Assembly (NCBI RefSeq): GCF_000472905.1
Contig: NZ_AXAR01000021.1
Location: 14,423 to 48,788, forward strand
DNA length: 34,366 nt
Reading direction: 5' to 3'
Origin: Alicyclobacillus pomorum DSM 14955
GTDB lineage: Bacteria; Bacillota; Bacilli; Alicyclobacillales; Alicyclobacillaceae
Each line of letters starts with the position of its first letter. Positions within the stretch are counted from its first letter, which is position 1. The notes under the pieces are model-generated. The model was not told the origin of the DNA. It was given only the letters and a program-made list of their open reading frames with translations, and searched no databases. Shown here one piece after another: positions 1 to 9,746 of the stretch. A program made the translations under genes and the position numbers.

Positions 1-337
1 CAGACAGACTTAATTCGCCACAGAGAGCCAGCGGTGGGTCTCGGTCAGGAGGAATACACCCTTCGGCGCGCAATATCGCCACTGCAATCGCCAAATCCAG
101 GCCGGCGCCGCGTTTGCGCATGCTCGCCGGAGACAAATTCACGGTGATCCGTTGGTTGGGGAACGGTAGTCCACTATTGCAAATGGCGGATCGGATTCGG
201 AGTTTGGATTCGTTGACGGCGGAGTCTGGGAGTCCCACAATGTGAAATTGCGGCAAACCCTTCGCGACGTCTGCCTCGACGGCTACGACAATGCCGGCCA
301 GGCCATCCATTACCGCTCCCACGCTGGTGCCAATCAT
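1..337 (-). CDS. comM: YifB/ComM-family Mg-chelatase-like AAA ATPase, N-terminal part (3' end outside window)
   Basis: Reading the minus strand from the ATG at 337-335 gives 112 codons, open to the window edge. The product starts MIGTSVGAVMDGLAG and carries the pattern of the N-terminal ChlI-type domain of the YifB/ComM family: GLPQFHIVGLPDSAVNES near residues 27-44, then a stretch ending NQRITVNLSPASMRKRGAGL. In naturally competent bacteria ComM is a hexameric helicase that promotes branch migration of incoming DNA; in Bacillota its role is less studied. The AAA module (Walker A/B) lies beyond the window. The start is supported by a GGAGGAGG-type ribosome site just upstream. The gene sits near dprA, another transformation gene, but is divergent from it. 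The family assignment is firm; the exact function is inferred. Confidence 0.9.
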   Translation of the reverse strand, partial: MIGTSVGAVMDGLAGIVVAVEADVAKGLPQFHIVGLPDSAVNESKLRIRSAICNSGLPFPNQRITVNLSPASMRKRGAGLDLAIAVAILRAEGCIPPDRDPPLALCGELSLS

Positions 338-460
338 GCGCCTCCTCCTCTTCAAACATGTGTACATTGCTCGTGCCAAATTTTGCGAGGACACGAATAC
401 GATATATATAGCAGGAACTATTTCTTTTAGCCAGAATCTTCAGTATAAGCGGTCACCTTA

Positions 461-489
461 TTGCACAACGACGTATGACACGTTACGAT
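461..489 (+). promoter_or_regulatory. Predicted sigma-A promoter for the small membrane protein gene
   Basis: TTGCAC at 461-466 and TACGAT at 484-489 are separated by 17 bases, a good match to a housekeeping promoter. Transcription would start near 496, a short distance upstream of the small ORF beginning at 524 or 599. Prediction from sequence only. Confidence 0.45.
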
Positions 490-523
490 GAAAACTGAGC
501 CAATGTGATGGGGGCGAGCGCCG

Positions 524-904
524 GTGCAAAGTCAAAACGGAAAGTTGCGAAGTGACAAACGAGACAGTCACACAAAGGGCAAAGGGCGCGTGGTCAGCAT
601 GCGTGCCTGGCGAACGAAGAAGCGTTTACAAAGTTTCCGCGGGTCGCGTTCTTGGGCCGGGTATGTGTTGGCTCTGTTGAATGGCGCTTTCCTGGTGGCG
701 GCGCTGGTCTCTGCCTTGCTCAGTTGCATTCCGTTCGCATGGCAGGCGCAGAGCATCATATTTACCTCGTTTTTCGCCACAGTGGGCAGTGCGTTGGCGC
801 TTGTGCTCCACGTCATGCGGGACAGATTTGCTCTTCGCGCGCTCTCGGTGTACGCGCTCTGTATGGCACTGTCGTTTGTCGTGGCACTTGTGAAACTGGC
901 CTAA
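524..904 (+). CDS. Small hypothetical membrane protein
   Basis: A 126-residue ORF if read from GTG 524. It has a basic N-terminus (about 45 residues rich in Lys/Arg) followed by three hydrophobic stretches at roughly residues 45-68, 73-97 and 105-124, so it is probably an integral membrane protein with three short helices. I recognise no family. The start is uncertain: GTG 524 has only a G-rich weak ribosome site, while GTG 590 and ATG 599 (giving 101-104 residues) lie behind AAAGGG sequences and keep all the hydrophobic part. It is framed by its own likely promoter (461-489) and a strong terminator (933-963), so it is probably a single-gene unit between the divergent comM-like gene and sucC. 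Confidence 0.55.
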   Translation: MQSQNGKLRSDKRDSHTKGKGRVVSMRAWRTKKRLQSFRGSRSWAGYVLALLNGAFLVAALVSALLSCIPFAWQAQSIIFTSFFATVGSALALVLHVMRDRFALRALSVYALCMALSFVVALVKLA

Positions 905-932
905 TCGACATGTAAACGATTCCCTACAATTC

Positions 933-963
933 AAGCGGCTGGGTCCAACCCAGCCGCTTTTTC
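933..963 (+). terminator. Intrinsic terminator before sucC
   Basis: A perfect 12-bp stem, 933-944 paired with 948-959, loop CCA, followed by a T run to 962. It ends the small membrane-protein gene and isolates sucC from upstream transcription. Confidence 0.9.
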
Positions 964-1113
964 GCATGGAAAGTTGTAAATGCCACGCCTGTCATTTATC
1001 CTATAACAGGACTCTTAGAAAGGGGATTGAAGGAATCCCCACGACGTCTTCCACTGAAGGCGTTCCGTCGCATGACCAAAGATGTAGATCATGGTGTGGG
1101 AGGAATCGGCTGC

Positions 1114-2268
1114 ATGAACATTCACGAGTATCAAGCGAAGTCGGTACTCGCCAAGTACGGCGTCGCGGTGCCGGCCGGGAAAGTGGCGTTCACCGTCGAA
1201 GAAGCCATTGAGGCCGCAAAGGAACTTGGTGGAAAAGGGGTCGTGAAGGCTCAGATCCACGCTGGTGGCCGCGGCAAGGCTGGTGGCGTCAAGTTGGCCA
1301 AGTCGCTCGACGAAGTGGAACAGTATGCAAAAGAATTGCTCGGTAAAACGCTGGTCACGCATCAGACAGGCCCTCAGGGCAAAGTTGTGAAACGTCTGCT
1401 GATTGAACAACTAACAAATATTGAAAAAGAGTACTACATCGGTGTGGTCGTGGATCGTGCAAGTGGACGGGTCGTCATGATGGCCTCTGAAGAGGGCGGT
1501 ATGGAAATCGAGGAAGTGGCGGCAAAGACGCCGGAGAAGATCTTCCGCGAAACGATTGATCCTGCTGTTGGACTGCTTCCGTTCCAAGCGCGTAAGCTTG
1601 CTTACTCCATCCATATTCCAAAGGCGCTCGTCAACAAAGCAGTCGCATTTATGACGGCTCTGTACAACTGCTTTGTGGACAAGGACTGCTCCGTTGCAGA
1701 AATCAATCCGTTGGTCGTCACCAAAGAAGGCGACGTGATGGCCCTCGACGCGAAACTGAACTTCGACGACAACGCGCTCTACCGTCACCCTGACATTCAG
1801 GAATTGCGCGACTTTGACGAAGAAGATCCCAAGGAAGTTGAAGCGTCCAAGTTCGGCTTGAACTACATTGCGCTGGACGGCAACATTGGCTGCATGGTCA
1901 ACGGAGCGGGTCTCGCGATGGCGACTATGGACACCATCAAGTACTACGGCGGATCCCCTGCAAACTTCTTGGACGTTGGCGGCGGGGCCAATCAGGACCA
2001 AATCCGTGAGGCCTTCAAAATCATTCTGTCGGATGAGAACGTCAAAGGGATTTTGGTCAATATCTTTGGCGGCATCATGAAGTGCGATGTCATTGCGAAC
2101 GGCGTCGTTGCGGCGGCCAAGGAAATCGAGCTCGACAAACCGCTTGTCGTCCGTCTGGAAGGCACGAACGTAGAACTCGGCAAGAAGATTTTGAACGAGT
2201 CGGGATTGAACATCGTAGCAGCAGACTCACTCGCCGATGCGGCGCAACGCATTGTGGCGCTGGTTTGA
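1114..2268 (+). CDS. sucC: Succinyl-CoA synthetase (ADP-forming) beta subunit
   Basis: SucC pairs with SucD to convert succinyl-CoA, ADP and phosphate to succinate, CoA and ATP in the TCA cycle (cytosol). The 384-residue product starts [16 protein letters not shown], the canonical opening of the family. The ATP-grasp domain covers about residues 1-240, with the glycine-rich segment [12 protein letters not shown] near residue 52. The C-terminal ligase-CoA domain shows [10 protein letters not shown] and [15 protein letters not shown]. The frame is open from 1027, but ATG 1114 is chosen because it follows GGGAGGA at about 1098-1104 and matches the family start; the upstream residues are not SucC-like. 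sucD begins 15 bases after the stop, so the two form an operon. No convincing promoter could be fixed in the 150 bases upstream. Confidence 0.97.
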   Translation: MNIHEYQAKSVLAKYGVAVPAGKVAFTVEEAIEAAKELGGKGVVKAQIHAGGRGKAGGVKLAKSLDEVEQYAKELLGKTLVTHQTGPQGKVVKRLLIEQLTNIEKEYYIGVVVDRASGRVVMMASEEGGMEIEEVAAKTPEKIFRETIDPAVGLLPFQARKLAYSIHIPKALVNKAVAFMTALYNCFVDKDCSVAEINPLVVTKEGDVMALDAKLNFDDNALYRHPDIQELRDFDEEDPKEVEASKFGLNYIALDGNIGCMVNGAGLAMATMDTIKYYGGSPANFLDVGGGANQDQIREAFKIILSDENVKGILVNIFGGIMKCDVIANGVVAAAKEIELDKPLVVRLEGTNVELGKKILNESGLNIVAADSLADAAQRIVALV

Positions 2269-2283
2269 GGAGGGACCATAGCG

Positions 2284-3186
2284 ATGAGTATTCTGGTTAA
2301 CAAAGATACACGTGTCATCACACAAAACATTACTGGGAAAACAGGGTCGTTTCACCTGAAGCAATGCTTGGAATACGGTACGAAGATGGTGGGGGGTACG
2401 GCGCCCGGAAAAGGCGGTACCACCATTGAGGGTCTGCCGGTCTTTGACACGGTCGCAGAAGCGGTTCGTGAGACCGGAGCCAATGCGTCCGTGATTTACG
2501 TTCCACCTGCAGGGGCTGCGGACGCGATTATGGAAGCGGTCGACGCGGAATTGGATCTTGTCATCTGTATCACCGAAGGGATTCCAGTGCTTGACATGAT
2601 TAAGGTCAAGCGGTACATGGAAGGCCGTCACACGCGCTTGATTGGCCCCAACTGCCCGGGTGTCATCACCCCAGGAGAATGCAAAATCGGGATTATGCCG
2701 GGATATATTTTCACGCCAGGTAAAGTCGGCGTCGTGTCTCGCAGTGGTACCTTGACGTATGAAGCGGCTTATCAGTTGAGTGTTCGCAACATTGGTCAAT
2801 CGACGGCTGTCGGCATTGGCGGCGACCCTGTGAAAGGCACAGAGTTTATTGAGGTTCTGGAAATGTTCAACGAAGACCCGGATACGGAAGCTATCGTCAT
2901 GATTGGCGAAATCGGCGGCACCGCTGAAGAGGAAGCAGCGCAGTGGATTCGCGACAACATGAAGAAGCCGGTTGTCGGGTTTATCGCGGGTGCCACCGCG
3001 CCTCCGGGACGTCGCATGGGGCACGCTGGTGCGATTGTCTCCGGCGGCAGTGGCACGGCAGAATCGAAAATCAAGACAATGGAAGCGTGCGGCATTCGCG
3101 TGGCTCCGACACCGTCTGAAATTGGTGCAACGTTGGCACAAGTGCTCGAAGAGCGCGGCCTGTTGGAACGCTGCCTCATAAAATAA
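2284..3186 (+). CDS. sucD: Succinyl-CoA synthetase alpha subunit
   Basis: The catalytic alpha subunit. It binds CoA through an N-terminal Rossmann-like domain and carries the phosphohistidine of the reaction. The 300-residue product shows the CoA-binding region ([20 protein letters not shown], about residues 19-38), [10 protein letters not shown] in the middle, and the active-site segment [10 protein letters not shown] with His247. The ribosome site GGAGGG lies at 2268-2273, overlapping the end of sucC. Length and motifs are normal for the family. A strong terminator (3246-3284) closes the operon. Confidence 0.97.
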   Translation: MSILVNKDTRVITQNITGKTGSFHLKQCLEYGTKMVGGTAPGKGGTTIEGLPVFDTVAEAVRETGANASVIYVPPAGAADAIMEAVDAELDLVICITEGIPVLDMIKVKRYMEGRHTRLIGPNCPGVITPGECKIGIMPGYIFTPGKVGVVSRSGTLTYEAAYQLSVRNIGQSTAVGIGGDPVKGTEFIEVLEMFNEDPDTEAIVMIGEIGGTAEEEAAQWIRDNMKKPVVGFIAGATAPPGRRMGHAGAIVSGGSGTAESKIKTMEACGIRVAPTPSEIGATLAQVLEERGLLERCLIK

Positions 3187-3245
3187 GCGGTTTGGCTGCG
3201 CATCTTGGCCAAACGTGCCATGAGATGAATAAACGGTGACAATGG

Positions 3246-3284
3246 ACTTCCCATATCACGCGCAGCGTGGTATGGGAAGTTTTT
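3246..3284 (+). terminator. Intrinsic terminator of sucCD
   Basis: A 15-bp stem (one T-G pair), 3246-3260 with 3266-3280, loop CGCAG, followed by TTTT. A second, weaker inverted repeat (GTTTGGC 3190-3196 with GCCAAAC 3208-3214) sits just after the sucD stop without a T run. The rest of the gap to dprA (3285-3475) holds no gene I can support. Confidence 0.9.
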
Positions 3285-3475
3285 ACATTAGAGCGATTTG
3301 GAAATTCCTCTAGCGTGAGGCGCCAGGGGCCGACTCAGGGAGGACGAAAGCGTCTATGGGATTTCAACTTCTTCTCCGCGTCATGGAACCCACTGACCTC
3401 CGGAAGCTATGATTCGTGTGGAACGATAAGCAAAGATCAAACCGGATTGGTTTTAAGAATAGGAGGGCTCAGTCG

Positions 3476-4561
3476 GTGCGGGTGTCTGCTCAAGATGCGG
3501 AAGAACGTGCGTATCTGGTGGCCTTGGCTGCTTGTCCCAGATTGGAGCCTCTGACCATGAAGCGCTTGTTGAGCGCGTTTGGTAGCGCAACTGCGGTTTG
3601 GACAGCACATCCCACGGAGTGGACGTCAGCCTGTAACTTACAGGATGTCACCGTACGCAACCTTCTTTCATGGCGGAGACGATGTAACCCACTTCATGCG
3701 GAACCAGGCCTTCGTGACTCGGGCGTTCACTGTATTGTGCAAGGTGACGCAGCATATCCCTCCACCTTCTTGGACTTGGCCGATCCCCCTATCGTCTTGT
3801 TTGCAAGAGGAGAACTGCATGCGTTTGCGGACACCGTCAGCATTGTTGGAACGCGGCGTATGTCTGCCTATGGGCGTGAGGCTGCACAATGGATTGCCGA
3901 AACATTGGCGTCGCACGGGTACAACGTGGTTTCGGGGCTGGCAGAAGGCATTGACGGGGTGGCACACAAAGGCGCTCTCGCGGTTGGCGGAAAAACCACA
4001 GCGATTTTAGCGTGCGGCGTCAATGTCTGCTATCCCAAACACCACTCGCGATTGTACACGCAAATTCTCGAATCCGGCGGTCTCATCCTCAGCGAGTACC
4101 CGCCGGACGACCCCGTAGCGAAACATCGATTTCCTCAGCGAAACCGATTGATTGCTGCCCTTTCCAAGGCTCTGATTGTTGTTCAGGCAGGAGAGAAGAG
4201 TGGAGCTTTACATACGGTGGATGCAGCATTGGATTTAGGCAGAGACGTCTATGTTGTACCTGGCCCCATCACGGTCTCGTTGCACCGCGGATCAAACCGC
4301 CTCTTGCAGCAGGGGGCCAACGTTTTGTTGGATCCTATAGATTTTCTAGCGGAGCAAGGGAAGACATGTTCCACAGTGAACAGAGACATCCCAGACCGAT
4401 GGCGTGAACTGTATGATAGCCTCGTGGAACCGAAGGCACCGATTCACTTGGCGCTAGAAATGACACGGCCTGTCAACGAGGTGTACGCTGGATTGCTTGA
4501 ATTGGAATTGGCGGGGTGGGTAGAACGTCAAGCCAGTGGCACTTATGTGCGCAAGTCGTGA
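3476..4561 (+). CDS. dprA: DNA-processing protein DprA (Smf)
   Basis: DprA binds incoming single-stranded DNA during natural transformation and loads RecA. The 361-residue product has an N-terminal helical region, then the Rossmann-fold DprA domain (about residues 105-310) with SIVGTRRMSAYGREA, SGLAEGIDGVAHKGAL, FPQRNRLIAALS and the nucleotide-site loop GEKSGALHTVDAALDLGR. The last 55 residues (LALEMTRPVNEVYAGLLELE) resemble the winged-helix DprA C-terminal domain. The frame is open further upstream, but GTG 3476 has AGGAGGG at 3461-3467, eight bases away, and fits the family. Placement next to topA is the usual Bacillota arrangement. The comM-like gene at the window start supports a competence theme. 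Confidence 0.95.
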   Translation: MRVSAQDAEERAYLVALAACPRLEPLTMKRLLSAFGSATAVWTAHPTEWTSACNLQDVTVRNLLSWRRRCNPLHAEPGLRDSGVHCIVQGDAAYPSTFLDLADPPIVLFARGELHAFADTVSIVGTRRMSAYGREAAQWIAETLASHGYNVVSGLAEGIDGVAHKGALAVGGKTTAILACGVNVCYPKHHSRLYTQILESGGLILSEYPPDDPVAKHRFPQRNRLIAALSKALIVVQAGEKSGALHTVDAALDLGRDVYVVPGPITVSLHRGSNRLLQQGANVLLDPIDFLAEQGKTCSTVNRDIPDRWRELYDSLVEPKAPIHLALEMTRPVNEVYAGLLELELAGWVERQASGTYVRKS

Positions 4562-4570
4562 ACCCACGGT

Positions 4571-4598
4571 TTGCAAAAGAAAACTGTCTGGTGATAAT
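4571..4598 (+). promoter_or_regulatory. Possible promoter upstream of topA
   Basis: TTGCAA at 4571-4576 and GATAAT at 4593-4598 are separated by 16 bases. This would give a topA leader of about 150 bases containing the hairpin at 4618-4642. Sequence match only. Confidence 0.4.
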
Positions 4599-4617
4599 AT
4601 TTGTAGAACGCGGGGGT

Positions 4618-4642
4618 GCCGACAAACCAATCCGTTGTCGGC
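4618..4642 (+). promoter_or_regulatory. Hairpin in topA leader
   Basis: GCCGACAA (4618-4625) pairs perfectly with TTGTCGGC (4635-4642) around a 9-base loop. There is no T run, so it is not a standard terminator. It lies just after the predicted topA promoter. Function unknown. Confidence 0.35.
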
Positions 4643-4752
4643 GTAATCACCGAGACACCCTCACATATTGGACAAACGCAAAAGAAAGTCACTGGTTGAG
4701 CATACAGTATAGTGGTTGGCTGCAGGGCACGTGAACATAGGGAGGTAACACT

Positions 4753-6867
4753 TTGTCCGAGTACTTAGTCATCGTGGAGTCGCCCGCGAAAGCGAAGACC
4801 ATTGGAAAGTACCTAGGGAAGAAGTATACGGTAAAGGCGTCGATGGGCCACGTCCGCGATTTACCCAAGAGTCAACTCGGCGTTGATGTAGAGAAGAATT
4901 TTGAACCGAAGTACATCACCATTCGCGGCAAGGGAGATGTCATCAAGTCCTTGCGCGATGCTCGTAAAAAAGCGAAAAAAGTGTTTCTGGCGGCCGACCC
5001 TGACCGCGAAGGCGAAGCCATCGCGTGGCACTTGGCGACACTGCTCGACGTGAACCAGGATGAGGCCTGCCGCGTGGTGTTTCATGAAATCACGAAGGAC
5101 GCAGTACGCGACGCGTTTCACCAGCCGCGCAAGCTGAACCACCACCTCATCAATGCGCAGCAGACGCGTCGTATTCTGGATAGACTCGTGGGATATCGAC
5201 TCAGTCCGTTGCTTTGGCGCAAGGTGAAGAAGGGATTGTCAGCAGGGCGGGTGCAGTCCGTCGCGGTGCGACTCATCGTGGACCGTGAACGGGAAATTCG
5301 GGCGTTTGAACCGCAGGAATACTGGACGGTTGATGCACAGTTTCAAGTGCCGGAGGGTAAGTTTAAGGCACGGTTCTACGGTTACGACAACACCAAGACA
5401 GAGTTGCCAGACAGGTCGGCAGTGGATGCGCTGCTTGAAAAAATTGACGGTCAGCCCTTCGCTGTAGAGCGCGTGAAGCGGAGTGAGCGGCGGCGCAATC
5501 CGAGTCCGCCGTTCACTACGAGTAGCTTGCAGCAAGAGGCAGCGCGAAAACTTGGATTTCGGGCGTCGAAGACGATGTCCGTCGCGCAACAGCTCTACGA
5601 AGGATTAGATGTGGGCGCGGAAGGCAGCGTCGGCCTCATCACGTACATGCGTACCGATTCCACGCGAATCGCGGAGACGGCTCAGACGGAGGCACGGCAG
5701 TTCATTGCCGAGCGCTACGGGGCGAACTACGTGCCGAAGGAAGCCAGGCAGTTTAGCACCAAAAACAACGCTCAAGACGCCCACGAAGGCATTCGACCGA
5801 CATCCGTGCTGCGCACGCCGGAAGCCATCAAGGAACACCTATCCAGAGATCAGTATCGACTGTATAAACTGATCTGGGAGCGCTTTGTGGCTAGCCAAAT
5901 GGCGCATGCCGTGCTCGACACGACAACGGTGGATATCTCGGCGAACGGTGCTTGGTTTCGTGCGACGGGGTCCGTTGTGAAGTTCCCTGGATTTATGGCT
6001 GTGTACACGGAGGGGACAGATGATCAGCCGTCGGAAGAGCAAGACAAAAAGCTACTTCCGCCGATTGAAGAAGGGCAAGTTTTGCCCGAGCCGGAAGTGG
6101 TCCCAGAACAGCATTTCACGGAGCCTCCGCCGCGGTACAGCGAGTCCAGTCTCGTGAAAGCGATGGAAGAATTGGGCATTGGACGCCCCAGTACATATGC
6201 GCCCACCATGGAAACCATCCTGAAGCGCGGGTACGTCGTTCTGGACCAAAAGCGTTTCTTCCCCACCGAACTTGGGGAGATTGTGGTGGATCTACTGGTT
6301 CAAAACTTCCGCCAGTTGATTGATGTGGATTTTACGGCACATCTGGAAAAACAGCTGGATTTGATTGAGGAAGGAAAAACGGATTGGGTGCAACTTCTCG
6401 AAGAATTCAACAGAGAGTTAGAGGCGGATCTCGAGAAGGCGGAAGCGACGTTAGAGCACGTCCAAATCGCAGACGAAGAGTCGGACGTGGAGTGTGAAAA
6501 GTGCGGGCGCAAGATGGTGTACAAACACGGGCGCTACGGAAAATTTTTAGCGTGTCCGGGATTTCCTGAGTGCCGGAATACAAAGCCCATTGTCAAGGAA
6601 GTTGGGGTAGATTGCCCCATCTGCAGCAAACCGCTCGTAGAACGCAGAGGAAAGCGGAAAGTGTTTTTCGGTTGCAGCGGTTATCCAGATTGCGAATACG
6701 TCCTGTGGGATAGGCCCACGGGGGCGTTGTGCCCCGTTTGTTACCATCCAATGGTGGAAAAGAAGGCGAAGGGCGGCGTGAAGCTGGTTTGCAGCAACGA
6801 ATCGGCTCATCCAGATGCCGCTACCCCAGAACGCAGCAAAGGAACAAAGAACAAGAAACTTTCGTAG
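4753..6867 (+). CDS. topA: DNA topoisomerase I (type IA)
   Basis: Relaxes negative supercoils by passing DNA through a transient single-strand break. The 704-residue protein starts at TTG 4753 behind GGGAGGT (4739-4745). The Toprim domain opens with [17 protein letters not shown] and includes [14 protein letters not shown] (about residues 80-93). The active-site tyrosine is Tyr298 in TYMRTDSTR. The C-terminus has three zinc-ribbon units, starting at about residue 580: CEKCGRK...CPGFPEC, CPICSKP...CSGYPDC, and a last one (CPVCYHP...LVCSN) that ends without a clear fourth cysteine. The length is normal for Bacillota. The stop codon lies in an 18-bp tandem duplication. trmFO follows 32 bases later, the conserved neighbour. 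Confidence 0.97.
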   Translation: MSEYLVIVESPAKAKTIGKYLGKKYTVKASMGHVRDLPKSQLGVDVEKNFEPKYITIRGKGDVIKSLRDARKKAKKVFLAADPDREGEAIAWHLATLLDVNQDEACRVVFHEITKDAVRDAFHQPRKLNHHLINAQQTRRILDRLVGYRLSPLLWRKVKKGLSAGRVQSVAVRLIVDREREIRAFEPQEYWTVDAQFQVPEGKFKARFYGYDNTKTELPDRSAVDALLEKIDGQPFAVERVKRSERRRNPSPPFTTSSLQQEAARKLGFRASKTMSVAQQLYEGLDVGAEGSVGLITYMRTDSTRIAETAQTEARQFIAERYGANYVPKEARQFSTKNNAQDAHEGIRPTSVLRTPEAIKEHLSRDQYRLYKLIWERFVASQMAHAVLDTTTVDISANGAWFRATGSVVKFPGFMAVYTEGTDDQPSEEQDKKLLPPIEEGQVLPEPEVVPEQHFTEPPPRYSESSLVKAMEELGIGRPSTYAPTMETILKRGYVVLDQKRFFPTELGEIVVDLLVQNFRQLIDVDFTAHLEKQLDLIEEGKTDWVQLLEEFNRELEADLEKAEATLEHVQIADEESDVECEKCGRKMVYKHGRYGKFLACPGFPECRNTKPIVKEVGVDCPICSKPLVERRGKRKVFFGCSGYPDCEYVLWDRPTGALCPVCYHPMVEKKAKGGVKLVCSNESAHPDAATPERSKGTKNKKLS

Positions 6868-6884
6868 AACAAGAAACTTTCGTA
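6849..6884 (+). repeat. 18-bp perfect tandem duplication across the topA stop codon
   Basis: The unit GAACAAGAAACTTTCGTA occurs at 6849-6866 and again at 6867-6884 without a mismatch. The first copy ends topA with TAG (6865-6867), using the first base of the second copy. The second copy would end with TAA, which joins the trmFO ribosome site TAAGGAGG. Because 18 is a multiple of three, the original gene probably ended at TAA with the same last residues. Confidence 0.95.
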
Positions 6885-6899
6885 AGGAGGTGGTTCTGC

Positions 6900-8207
6900 T
6901 TGAAGGTAACCGTGATTGGGGCCGGGTTGGCCGGTTCGGAAGCGGCTTGGCAAGTCGCGCGGCAAGGGATCCCGGTTCGGTTGTACGAGATGCGGCCGAA
7001 TCAGCGCACGCCCGCTCATCACACCTCGCATTTTGCGGAACTCGTATGTAGCAACTCTCTCCGCGCAGCCGCCATTACGAATGCGGTGGGATTGTTGAAG
7101 GAAGAGATGAGGCGACTGGACTCACTGGTGATCCGGTCTGCAGATGAAAACGCTGTACCTGCGGGTGGAGCGTTGGCTGTGGATAGAGAAGGATTTTCTG
7201 GCGATATCACGCGTGCTCTCGAAGAACATCCGTTAGTGGAAGTTGTGCGTGAAGAGGTCAGTCAGTTGCCTGACGAGGGGATTGTGATTGTCGCCACTGG
7301 ACCGCTCACGTCTCCGGCTCTGTCCGAGTCCATTCGGTCCTTTATCGGCGGAGAATACCTGTACTTCTACGACGCGGCTGCCCCTATTGTCACCAAGGAA
7401 TCCGTCGACATGGATAAAGTGTATCTAGCGTCGCGATACAATAAGGGCGAAGCAGCCTACTTAAACTGTCCGATGAATGAGGCTGAGTTCGACGCGTTCT
7501 ACCAAGCCTTGGTCACCGCGGAGACGGCGCCTTTACACGACTTCGAGGAGGAAAAGTACTTTGAGGGGTGCATGCCCATCGAAGTGATGGCGGCGCGCGG
7601 TCCCAAAACCTTGCTGTTTGGCCCGATGAAGCCGGTTGGACTTGTCAATCCCCGCACCGGACAACGTCCGTACGCGGTGGTTCAGCTCCGCCAGGACAAC
7701 GCGGCCGCGACGCTGTTCAACATCGTGGGGTTCCAGACGCATCTCAAGTGGGGGGAACAGGCGCGGGTATTTCGAATGATCCCGGGCCTGGAAAACGCCG
7801 AGTTTGTGCGTTATGGCGTCATGCACCGGAACACGTATATCAACAGTCCGACAGCACTGCTGCCGACGTACCAGACGAAGCGCCGGGACACACTGTTTTT
7901 CGCCGGCCAGATTACCGGAGTTGAGGGGTATGTGGAGTCCGCGGCCGCTGGATTGTTGGCAGGTTTGAATGCCGGACGACTTGTGCGCGGCCTACCCCCA
8001 GTGGTGTTGCCACCGACCACCGCGATGGGTAGCTTGGCGCACTACATCACGCACACAGACAGTGACAACTTCCAGCCGATGAACGCAACTTTCGGGCTGA
8101 TGCCCCCGTTGTCAGAGCGGATTCGAGACAAGCGGGAGAGGGCTCAGAAGATGGCCGACCGTGCTTTGACGGAGCTCGCCCGCGCAGTGGAGGAATTCGG
8201 ACTGTGA
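6900..8207 (+). CDS. trmFO: Folate/FAD-dependent tRNA (uracil-54-C5)-methyltransferase
   Basis: TrmFO makes ribothymidine at position 54 of the tRNA T-loop with methylenetetrahydrofolate and FADH2, in place of the SAM-dependent TrmA. The 435-residue product begins with the FAD Rossmann motif [18 protein letters not shown]. It continues with the family segments [17 protein letters not shown] and [12 protein letters not shown]. Near the C-terminus it shows the FAD-contact segment [20 protein letters not shown]. The TTG start at 6900 follows AAGGAGGTGG; the longer open frame upstream overlaps topA and is not TrmFO-like. xerC begins at the stop codon with a 4-bp overlap, so translation of the two is probably coupled. 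Confidence 0.96.
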   Translation: MKVTVIGAGLAGSEAAWQVARQGIPVRLYEMRPNQRTPAHHTSHFAELVCSNSLRAAAITNAVGLLKEEMRRLDSLVIRSADENAVPAGGALAVDREGFSGDITRALEEHPLVEVVREEVSQLPDEGIVIVATGPLTSPALSESIRSFIGGEYLYFYDAAAPIVTKESVDMDKVYLASRYNKGEAAYLNCPMNEAEFDAFYQALVTAETAPLHDFEEEKYFEGCMPIEVMAARGPKTLLFGPMKPVGLVNPRTGQRPYAVVQLRQDNAAATLFNIVGFQTHLKWGEQARVFRMIPGLENAEFVRYGVMHRNTYINSPTALLPTYQTKRRDTLFFAGQITGVEGYVESAAAGLLAGLNAGRLVRGLPPVVLPPTTAMGSLAHYITHTDSDNFQPMNATFGLMPPLSERIRDKRERAQKMADRALTELARAVEEFGL

Positions 8208-9133
8208 CAACAGCGATGCGACTGGATGATTGCATCGAGATGTTCCTAGCGGCGCGCAAGGTGGGCCGCGGGGGATCTGCGCGAACCATCGAGGCGTATC
8301 GCAGAGATTTGCGGGCGCTTTCTCAGTTTCTACGCGCACAGGGCATTGTCCACGTGCAAGACGTCCGTGTGGTACACCTGCGTTCCATGCTCGCGCAAGA
8401 AGTCCAACGCGGCATGGCGAAAACGTCGATTGCTCGCCGATTGTCCTGTTATCGGACCTTTTTCGATTACCTGGCAAAGGAAGGGTACGTCGAGCACAAC
8501 CTGGCGCGGTTGCTGACCATGCCTAAACTTGACAAAAAGGTGCCGGATTTCTATTACCAGGAAGAAATGAAGGCGCTGTTGGAGCACATTCGCGGCGACG
8601 ACTTGTGGTCGCTGCGAGACCGGGCGTTGTTAGAGTTCATTTACGCCACCGGAGTTCGTGTCAGCGAGTGTGTGGCACTCGATGTCAGTGACGTAGACCT
8701 GCGAGAGGGCGGAGCGTTGGTGTTCGGAAAAGGCGGCAAGGAACGTTATGTGATTGTTGGCCAAGCGGCCTTGGATAGTTTGCGCAGGTATTTGCATCAG
8801 CGTTCCCTTGCCGAGTTTCATCACCCTGCGCTTTTCATTAACCGCCGTGGTGGGCGCCTGACGGACAGGAGTGTACGCCGAATCTTAGATAAGAGAATCC
8901 AGGAAGTCGCCGGACTCGGGCACATCAGTCCACACGCCATTCGCCACAGCTTTGCCACACATCTCCTCGACGGCGGCGCTGACTTACGGGTTGTTCAAGA
9001 ACTGTTGGGCCACGCCAGTTTGTCGTCGACGCAGATTTATACACACACGACTCGAGATAGACTCGTTCGCGTATATCAGTCCGCGCATCCACGCGCGGCG
9101 TTGCAATCGAAACCAGATCACCACGACAAGTAA
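8204..9133 (+). CDS. xerC: Tyrosine recombinase XerC (CodV)
   Basis: A site-specific recombinase of the XerC/XerD type that resolves chromosome dimers at dif. The 309-residue protein has an N-terminal SAM-like DNA-binding domain (about residues 5-90, with [16 protein letters not shown]). The catalytic domain holds Arg152 (TGVRVSE), His244 and Arg247 ([15 protein letters not shown]), His270 ([15 protein letters not shown]) and the nucleophile Tyr279. GTG 8204 overlaps the trmFO stop; an in-frame ATG at 8216 is an alternative. In Bacillus the equivalent gene (codV) heads the codV-clpQ-clpY-codY operon. The first three are kept here, while codY is missing. Confidence 0.96.
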   Translation: MTTAMRLDDCIEMFLAARKVGRGGSARTIEAYRRDLRALSQFLRAQGIVHVQDVRVVHLRSMLAQEVQRGMAKTSIARRLSCYRTFFDYLAKEGYVEHNLARLLTMPKLDKKVPDFYYQEEMKALLEHIRGDDLWSLRDRALLEFIYATGVRVSECVALDVSDVDLREGGALVFGKGGKERYVIVGQAALDSLRRYLHQRSLAEFHHPALFINRRGGRLTDRSVRRILDKRIQEVAGLGHISPHAIRHSFATHLLDGGADLRVVQELLGHASLSSTQIYTHTTRDRLVRVYQSAHPRAALQSKPDHHDK

Positions 9134-9148
9134 GGAGGAGGTGCTCAC

Positions 9149-9694
9149 ATGACGCACCAGTTGCACGCCACCACGATTTTTGCAGTGCTGAAGGACGGCA
9201 AGGGCGCGATGGCTGGAGATGGTCAAGTGACGCTCGGCAATTCCATGATTATGAAGCAAGGTGCCCGCAAGGTGCGGCGTCTGTATCGCGGCGAGGTGAT
9301 TGCTGGATTTGCCGGCTCCGTGGCAGACGCCTTTACGCTGTTTGAAAAGTTCGAAGGGAAATTGGACGAGTTTCACGGTAACATGCAGCGAGCAGCGGTG
9401 GAACTGGCGAAAGAATGGCGATCCGACAAGGTGTTACATAAGCTGGAAGCGATGTTGATTGTCATGAATCGCCAGCATATCTTCATTCTGTCTGGAACAG
9501 GTGAAGTGATTGAACCGGACGACGGCATTTGTGCGATTGGATCCGGTGGTGCGTATGCACTGGCCGCAGGTCGCGCGCTGGCGCGAAACACGTCGATGGC
9601 TCCTGCGGAGATTGCGCAGCAGGCCCTGGCAATAGCGTCGGAAATCTGCGTCTACACAAACGACCACATCGTGGTGGAGACGTTGGACGAGTAA
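9149..9694 (+). CDS. hslV: ATP-dependent protease HslV (ClpQ) peptidase subunit
   Basis: The proteasome-like peptidase that works with HslU. The 181-residue product shows [49 protein letters not shown] and the C-terminal [13 protein letters not shown], all typical of Bacillus-type HslV. Like those proteins it carries a few residues before the ATTI motif (MTHQLH). Whether the nucleophile is Thr2, by analogy with the N-terminal Ser reported for B. subtilis ClpQ, or the threonine of ATT cannot be decided from sequence. ATG 9149 has AAGGAGGAGG just upstream. The gene lies 15 bases after xerC and 52 before hslU. Confidence 0.96.
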   Translation: MTHQLHATTIFAVLKDGKGAMAGDGQVTLGNSMIMKQGARKVRRLYRGEVIAGFAGSVADAFTLFEKFEGKLDEFHGNMQRAAVELAKEWRSDKVLHKLEAMLIVMNRQHIFILSGTGEVIEPDDGICAIGSGGAYALAAGRALARNTSMAPAEIAQQALAIASEICVYTNDHIVVETLDE

Positions 9695-9746
9695 AGCTTG
9701 GAAATGCCATGTGCGCGTGTAGCATTGTGATGAAAGGGTGAAGGAC

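Noticed and set aside
970-1010. A sucC promoter TTGTAA/TATAAC
   Set aside because: The spacer is 22 bases, too long for a sigma-A promoter.
2227-3141. A 304-codon antisense frame over sucD
   Set aside because: Shadow of sucD; His/Arg-rich composition with no domain.
3267-3554. A 95-codon frame between sucD and dprA
   Set aside because: It begins inside the sucCD terminator and overlaps the dprA start in another frame; no domain or ribosome site.
4680-4713. A second topA promoter around TATAGT (4708-4713)
   Set aside because: No -35 box at a workable distance; TTGAGC is 6 bases away and TTGGAC is 34.
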